Positions 59,994 through 64,000 of a stretch of 64,000 nucleotides of DNA are shown here, piece after piece. A model generated the notes under the pieces. The model ran no database searches and was not told the origin of the DNA. It was given only the letters and a program-made list of their open reading frames with translations. Origin of the DNA: a bacterium (GTDB taxonomy: Bacteria; CAIWAD01); contig JAUXWS010000013.1 in the NCBI GenBank assembly GCA_030685015.1, positions 10,936 through 74,935 on the forward strand, in the 5' to 3' direction. The position numbers and the translations under genes are program-made. Each line of letters begins with the position of its first letter. Position 1 is the stretch's first letter.

Positions 59994-61972
59994 GGTTCTT
60001 TCTCCCGGGGCTCGGCCAGGGCCCGCATCGCCTGCTTCAAGGGGAAACGCGGCCGGAAGTGCGTGCTGGTGAGCAGGAAGCCGTCCAGCTCGCCCTTGAG
60101 GTCCTCCAGGCGCAGCTCGCCCTGGCGCACCCGCCGCTCCAGGGCCAGGATGGCCGCTTCGCGCACCCGGCAGTTGGCGTGGCGGGCCAGAGGCAACAGC
60201 CATTCCCGCCAGCTCGCCGCCGGCAGGCAGGAGGCCCACCAATCGGCCACGGCCCGGGCCTCCTCGAAGTTGCCGCGGTCGCGGAAGCGCGCCATGGCCG
60301 CCTCCAACGCGGGATCGGGCGGGTCGTGCAGGACGGCCAGGCTGTGGATGGCCTCCACGCGGGCCTCCCAGTAAGGATCGGCCAGCGCCCGGCGCAGCGC
60401 GCGGATGGAGTCCGGCGTGGCGGGCAGGGCGGCGAAGGCCGTCATCAGGTTGCGCCGGATGAAGCCGTTCTGGTGGCGTCGCTCGCCCAGCAGCCGCGGC
60501 AGCAGGGCGGGCGGTGCGGCGTCCTCGGCCAGGTGGACGAGCAGGGGCAGGGCGGCGTCCAGCCGCAGGCGGGTGGCCAGCTTGATGCCGGCGTTGCGCT
60601 CCGCCCACTGCGGCGAGCAGAGGGCGGCCAGGCAGCGGTAGGCCACGTAGCGGCGGTCCGCCTCGTCCCGCAGGTCCTCCACCCGGGCGAGGAGCTGCTC
60701 CGTGCCCAGGCGCTCCAAGGAGCGGGGGGAGCCGTGGGCGCCGCCCGGCGCTGCCTCGGCCGGCAGGGGGCGTCCCGCCGCCACGTCCAGGGCGAGGGCG
60801 GCCATGCGCAGGCGGGCGTCGCCGCGGAAGCCGTGGGCCGCCGAGGCCATCTCCCGCCGGCGCGCCGGATCCTCCAGCAGGGCGCCGAGGGCCTCCACCA
60901 GCCGCTCCGGCCGGACCCCGGCCTCGATCCGCCCCTCCGCCAGCAGCGGCTCCTCAAGCAGCAGGGCGGCGGCGCCGGCCCGCTCGGCGCAGCGCGCGTT
61001 GGCGGTCTGGTGGTCGCCGGGCAGGCCCATCTTGGGGATGAGGAGAGCGGGACGGCCCATGGCCAGCAGCTCGAAAATGGCCCCCGCGCCGGCGCGGCAG
61101 CAGACGAGGTCGGCCGCGGCGTAGGCGAGCTGGATCTGGTCGAAGTAGGGCCGCGCATGGTAGGAGGGCGCCAGGGCGGGCCAGTCCGCCACGTCGCGCT
61201 CCAGGGCGGCCAGGGCGCGGGCATGCTCGGCGCCGGCGTCCCAGGCCGTGCCGGCCGACATGCCCGTCCCGTGCAGGACCTGCACGCCGCGGCGCAGCAG
61301 CTCCGGCAGGATGCGGTAAAGAGCGAGGTTGATCGCCCGCGCCCCCTGGGAGCCGCCAAAGATGAAGAGGACGGGGCGGGCCGGGTCCAGCCCCAGGACG
61401 CGGCAGGACTCCTCCCGGTCGGGCAGCTGCTCCAGCCCGGCGCGCACGGGGTAGCCCACGGTGAGGACACGGCAGCCGGGGAGGGCCTCCGCCGACTCGG
61501 CGAAGGTGAGGGCCACCACGTCGGCCAGCCGCCCGGCCAGGCGGTTCATGAGACCGACAGTGGCGTTCTGCTCGTGGATGAGGATGCCGCAGCGCAGCAG
61601 GCCCAGGCGGCGCAGCAGGGCCGCGGCGAAGACGGCGGGCGCGGCGGCGTAGCCGCCCGTGGCCACCAGGACCTGGGGCCGGAAGCGCAGCAGGTGCCAG
61701 GCGGCCTGCAGCACGCCCAGCTTGAGCCGGACCATGAAGGCGGGAAGCCGCCAGCTGCGCAGCCCAGGGAAGCCCATGGCCATGACGGGGCGGAAGGGCA
61801 GATCGAGCTGGCCGCCCTCGCGCAGGCCGGCCACGATGCGCTCCTCGGCGCGGCCGCGGGTGCCGATGTAGAGGCCGTGCCAGGCGGGATCGGCCAGCAG
61901 CACCTGGGCCACGGCCAGGGCCGGGTAGACGTGTCCGCCCGTGCCGCCGCCGGTGAAGGCCGCCCTGTTCAC
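59987..61972 (-). CDS. murG: MurG glycosyltransferase fused to a C-terminal HEAT-repeat domain
   Basis: A 661-residue protein. Residues 1-400 are a complete MurG, the GT28 enzyme that adds GlcNAc to lipid I to form lipid II: GGGTGGHVYPALA (8-20), ATGGYAA, HEQNATVGLMNR, FGGSQGARAIN (205-215) and CRAGAGAIFELLAMG. Normal MurG is about 360 residues. After a short linker, residues about 420-661 form six or more HEAT/ARM-type helical pairs (for example RHQNGFIRRNLMTAFAALP, DPYWEARVEAIHSLAVLHD, NCRVREAAILALERR). The GTG at 61972 overlaps the kinase stop (GTGA). The extension may tether MurG to other division or envelope proteins. Confidence 0.9.
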   Translation of the reverse strand: MNRAAFTGGGTGGHVYPALAVAQVLLADPAWHGLYIGTRGRAEERIVAGLREGGQLDLPFRPVMAMGFPGLRSWRLPAFMVRLKLGVLQAAWHLLRFRPQVLVATGGYAAAPAVFAAALLRRLGLLRCGILIHEQNATVGLMNRLAGRLADVVALTFAESAEALPGCRVLTVGYPVRAGLEQLPDREESCRVLGLDPARPVLFIFGGSQGARAINLALYRILPELLRRGVQVLHGTGMSAGTAWDAGAEHARALAALERDVADWPALAPSYHARPYFDQIQLAYAAADLVCCRAGAGAIFELLAMGRPALLIPKMGLPGDHQTANARCAERAGAAALLLEEPLLAEGRIEAGVRPERLVEALGALLEDPARRREMASAAHGFRGDARLRMAALALDVAAGRPLPAEAAPGGAHGSPRSLERLGTEQLLARVEDLRDEADRRYVAYRCLAALCSPQWAERNAGIKLATRLRLDAALPLLVHLAEDAAPPALLPRLLGERRHQNGFIRRNLMTAFAALPATPDSIRALRRALADPYWEARVEAIHSLAVLHDPPDPALEAAMARFRDRGNFEEARAVADWWASCLPAASWREWLLPLARHANCRVREAAILALERRVRQGELRLEDLKGELDGFLLTSTHFRPRFPLKQAMRALAEPREKEPC

Positions 61973-63045
61973 GCCCCCTCCCCGCGCAGCCGCTCCAGCC
62001 CGTCCCCCGCCACCCGGCGGGCGGCGGCCTCCGCCACCCGGCGCAGCTCCGGGCAGCCCTCGAAGGCCGGCTCCGCCAGCAGCTCGCGCAGATGGCCCAG
62101 GGCGGCGGGCACGTGCTGGAGGAACCACCACTTGCCCTTCACTTTGCTGAGCAGGCCGTAGGCGCCAAGCGCCTGCATCATGCGGTGGGCGGCCACCAGC
62201 GGGTAGAGCGCCAGGAAGTCCGCCGCCGGCTCGAGGCCGCGCTCCTGGCGCCGGCGGGCGTAGCCCTCCAGCAGACGACGGCGCAATCCGGCGTCCAGGC
62301 GCAGGTAGGGGTCGTTGATGAGGGAGGCCACGTCGTAGTGGGGCGGCCCCAGGCGCGCGCCCTGGAAGTCGATGAGGCGCCAGCGGCCCTCCTTGCGCAG
62401 CACGTTGGTGGACTGGAAGTCGCGGAAGAGCACGCCCCGGCGCGTGCCCGCCTCCACCCGGCGGGCCAGCTCGTCGCACTCGGCGTCCAGGGCGGCGCGG
62501 TCGAAGGGCAGGCCAAGCAGGCCCTCCAGGAAGCGCTGGCGGAAGTAGCCCGACTCCCAGACCGTCATCAGCTCGTGGTCGTAGGGCAGGGCGTGGACGC
62601 GTGTCGGGTCGAAGACCTCCTGCAAGCGGATCTGCAGGTCCAGCAGGATCTCCAGCACCTCGCCCAGCCAGCGCTCCACCTCGGGATGGTCGCGCCCGGC
62701 CTGCTCCACCAGGTCGAGGAGCAGCTCGTCGCCCAGGTCCTCCACCAGGTACCAGCCCTTGTCCAGGGCCGCGTGGATGAGGGCGGGCCCGTGGCCGCCC
62801 GCCGCCATGAGCAGGCCGCCCACGTACCAGAAGGAGTGGTTCTCGTTGAGGGGACCGCCGAAGGTCTGGGGATGGGGGTTCTGCACCAGGACCAGGCTCT
62901 CCGGCCTGTCCCCGTGGGGCCAGAGCCGGGTCATGACGCGGTCGCTGCCGCCGCCCGGCATGCGCCAGGCGCGGGGCTGTGCGTGGGGCAGGCCGGCCGC
63001 CGCCAGGCAGGCCGCGGGATCCGGCAGGGGGTCGGGCATGGTCAT
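61969..63045 (-). CDS. amgK: aminoglycoside-phosphotransferase-fold kinase, AmgK-like
   Basis: A 358-residue APH-fold kinase. The catalytic loop is FRDFQSTNVL (D209, N214) and the magnesium-binding D226 lies in LIDFQGARLGPPHYDVASL. NPHPQTFGGPLNENHSFWYVG and the C-terminal LVAAHRMMQALGAYGLLSKVKGKWWF fit AmgK, which phosphorylates MurNAc/GlcNAc at the anomeric position for cell-wall recycling. The partner MurU-like gene lies at the other end of this operon. The ATG at 63045 has no clear ribosome site. Confidence 0.8.
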   Translation of the reverse strand: MTMPDPLPDPAACLAAAGLPHAQPRAWRMPGGGSDRVMTRLWPHGDRPESLVLVQNPHPQTFGGPLNENHSFWYVGGLLMAAGGHGPALIHAALDKGWYLVEDLGDELLLDLVEQAGRDHPEVERWLGEVLEILLDLQIRLQEVFDPTRVHALPYDHELMTVWESGYFRQRFLEGLLGLPFDRAALDAECDELARRVEAGTRRGVLFRDFQSTNVLRKEGRWRLIDFQGARLGPPHYDVASLINDPYLRLDAGLRRRLLEGYARRRQERGLEPAADFLALYPLVAAHRMMQALGAYGLLSKVKGKWWFLQHVPAALGHLRELLAEPAFEGCPELRRVAEAAARRVAGDGLERLRGEGA

Positions 63046-63305
63046 GGAAAAAGGTAGGGCTTTGGCGCGGGAAGGCCCGTGTCAACGCCGATTGAAAACT
63101 GACACACCTTCTACTCTTCTGCCCTGGAAAAGGGGCTGCTCAGCGAGCACCCTGCTGACCTGCATGGGGAATTTGTACTTCATCCGCACGCAAGATGACG
63201 GCGGTCTTCGAGAAGTGCATGGGTATGTACGTCAGCTCCACCCAGGTCAGCGGGGCAGCCAAGCTGCCAGGCGAGGAACTCACGGCCTGGCGAGAACGCC
63301 GGCTG
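63046..63305. other. intergenic region upstream of amgK
   Basis: Transcription of the leftward peptidoglycan operon should begin here. The sequence turns AT-richer just beyond 63080 (ATTGAAAACTGACACACC), but no clear promoter is identified. It grades into IS debris on the right. Confidence 0.35.
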
Positions 63306-63464
63306 GGGCGTGTCTGCGTCCAGCAAGAATTCCTGCGCCGTACACGTGTCGGCAGCCTGTTCTGCAACGAGGATGCCCTGCTGCGCCTGGGATCCGCTGT
63401 CCTGATGGAACTGGACACGCGCTGGTTCTCACAGTGGCAACGCTGCATCACCTGGGAGGACACA
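63306..63464 (+). pseudogene. remnant of an IS256-type (mutator) transposase C-terminus
   Basis: About 53 codons in one frame read EFLRRTRVGSLFCNEDALLRL followed by a second block ending in WQRCITWE. This is close to the last segment of IS256-family transposases (consensus 'RRTRVV.IFPNE.S.LRLV.ALL.E....W....YL'). No start, DDE residues or terminal inverted repeats are visible, and the frame drifts into unrelated sequence after about 63465. It is a fragment left by an old insertion. Confidence 0.6.
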
Positions 63465-63491
63465 AGTACACCACTCGCGAAGGCCAGAAGC

Positions 63492-63515
63492 AGATTTCCG
63501 GAAAGATTTCCGGAA
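63492..63515. repeat. tandem duplication of a 12-mer
   Basis: Two exact copies of AGATTTCCGGAA side by side, each containing the palindrome TTCCGGAA. It lies in the low-GC debris between the IS256 remnant and the IS1595-type gene. Possibly a protein-binding site or part of an IS end. Confidence 0.5.
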
Positions 63516-63747
63516 AAGATGTTGCGTGATCGAAATGATCAATTTCATTTTTATCTGCAAACTACTCGCGGTTTCAGTAGTCTTCCATGTCAAAGGTTCG
63601 GTGCGAGTAGATAAGCAATTGAGCCTCAACTCATTTCCCGATTACGCAGCAGTTTCAGCTACCGAAGTGGATGCTGATCAAGGTCAATGAGTTGACATGT
63701 CCCACCCCAGGCTGATCTTCGTGACGAATTCACGAAAGGAGCCCATC

Positions 63748-64000
63748 ATGCCGTCCTCACTCAGTATCCAGTTTCAGAAGGGTCTCAGCCTGACTGACTT
63801 TCAACGCCTATATGGGTCCGTCGAACAGTGCCGAGCGGCGGTGTACCAACTGCGCTGGCCGACCGGGTTTTGCTGCCCGCGCTGTGGACTCGCCCATGGA
63901 CATGTGCTGAAGACCCGGCCCTTGGTCCAATGCGCCCGTTGCCGGAAACAAAGCTCCCTGACCGCCAACTCCCTGTTCCACTGCACGAAGCTGCCCCTGC
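63748..64000 (+). CDS. IS1595-family (ISXO2-like) transposase, N-terminal part (runs off the window)
   Basis: The first 84 codons of a transposase. The N-terminal zinc ribbon FCCPRCG (C43/C46) with QCARCRKQSSLTANSLFH (C62/C65) and the following TKLPL are hallmarks of the ISXO2/IS1595 group. There the ribbon precedes a DDE/DDN catalytic domain, which lies beyond the window. ATG at 63748 after an AAAGGA site. Base composition just upstream (about 63500-63740) is markedly lower in G+C than the rest of the window, consistent with acquired DNA. Confidence 0.85.
   Translation, partial: MPSSLSIQFQKGLSLTDFQRLYGSVEQCRAAVYQLRWPTGFCCPRCGLAHGHVLKTRPLVQCARCRKQSSLTANSLFHCTKLPL

Noticed and set aside
1-64000. 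CRISPR array
   Set aside because: No set of regularly spaced direct repeats was seen anywhere in the window.

Overview
The window is GC-rich, densely coding chromosomal DNA from a Gram-negative, flagellated bacterium. Outer-membrane evidence comes from LPS-type glycosyltransferases, a TonB-dependent receptor, a PorU-like type IX secretion (T9SS) peptidase and a predicted beta-barrel protein. Motility evidence comes from motAB, a soluble chemoreceptor and a PAS sensor. PorU with a T9SS-style C-terminal domain, in such a GC-rich background, points to a high-GC lineage of the Fibrobacteres-Chlorobi-Bacteroidetes superphylum, possibly a candidate phylum. That placement is inference, because there is no rRNA in the window. 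Genes are tightly packed. Many junctions are 4-base ATGA or GTGA overlaps or 1-base TGATG overlaps, so translational coupling is common.

Layout. 1-3.6 kb (minus): envelope glycan cluster (MsbA-like ABC exporter, DUF6165 protein, GT9 glycosyltransferase, start of a GT4 glycosyltransferase). 3.7-8 kb: secreted PreP-like M16 peptidase and rdgB. 8-12.6 kb (minus): membrane methyltransferase, lipA, tRNA-Lys(TTT), motAB, a 162-bp hairpin repeat and a NYN-like protein. 12.6-14.2 kb: RNase Z flanked by AT-rich gaps, one of which carries three DnaA-box-like 9-mers. 14.2-23.9 kb (plus): lysine 6-aminotransferase, then the run nadE-rsmI-lgt-tmk-ctpA-HAD phosphatase, a trans-sulfuration enzyme, a citryl-CoA lyase homologue and a membrane protein. 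23.9-28.8 kb (minus): a poly-gamma-glutamate operon (pgsB, pgsC, pgsW) followed by a secreted beta-rich protein and a predicted outer-membrane barrel. 28.8-32.7 kb: second copies of two repeat families, a secreted protein, a LegB-like dehydratase and a holo-ACP synthase. 32.7-39.5 kb (minus): pgi, a zinc-ribbon protein, ResB-like, NlpC/P60, gamma-carbonic anhydrase, histidine kinase and methyltransferase. 39.5-45.5 kb: an orphan terminator, a cupin, a YbjN-like protein, a TauE-like transporter, two membrane proteins, a FemAB-like acyltransferase and rfbC. 45.5-48.2 kb: a TPP riboswitch ahead of a TonB receptor. 48.4-52.9 kb: response regulator, upp, TPR protein, PAS protein and chemoreceptor. 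52.9-56.9 kb: porU. 57-63 kb (minus): peptidoglycan operon amgK-murG(HEAT fusion)-mraY-murU-like-EEP. The last kilobase holds insertion-sequence debris and the start of an IS1595-type transposase.

The most notable items are a MurG fused to a HEAT-repeat domain inside an operon that also carries AmgK- and MurU-like recycling genes; a Gram-negative poly-gamma-glutamate operon extended by a candidate outer-membrane conduit; two unlabelled families of short repeats; a tandem duplication of the catalytic motif in a HAD phosphatase; and a gene pair that looks like a split aerotaxis receptor. All calls come from reading sequence and motifs. No database search was run.
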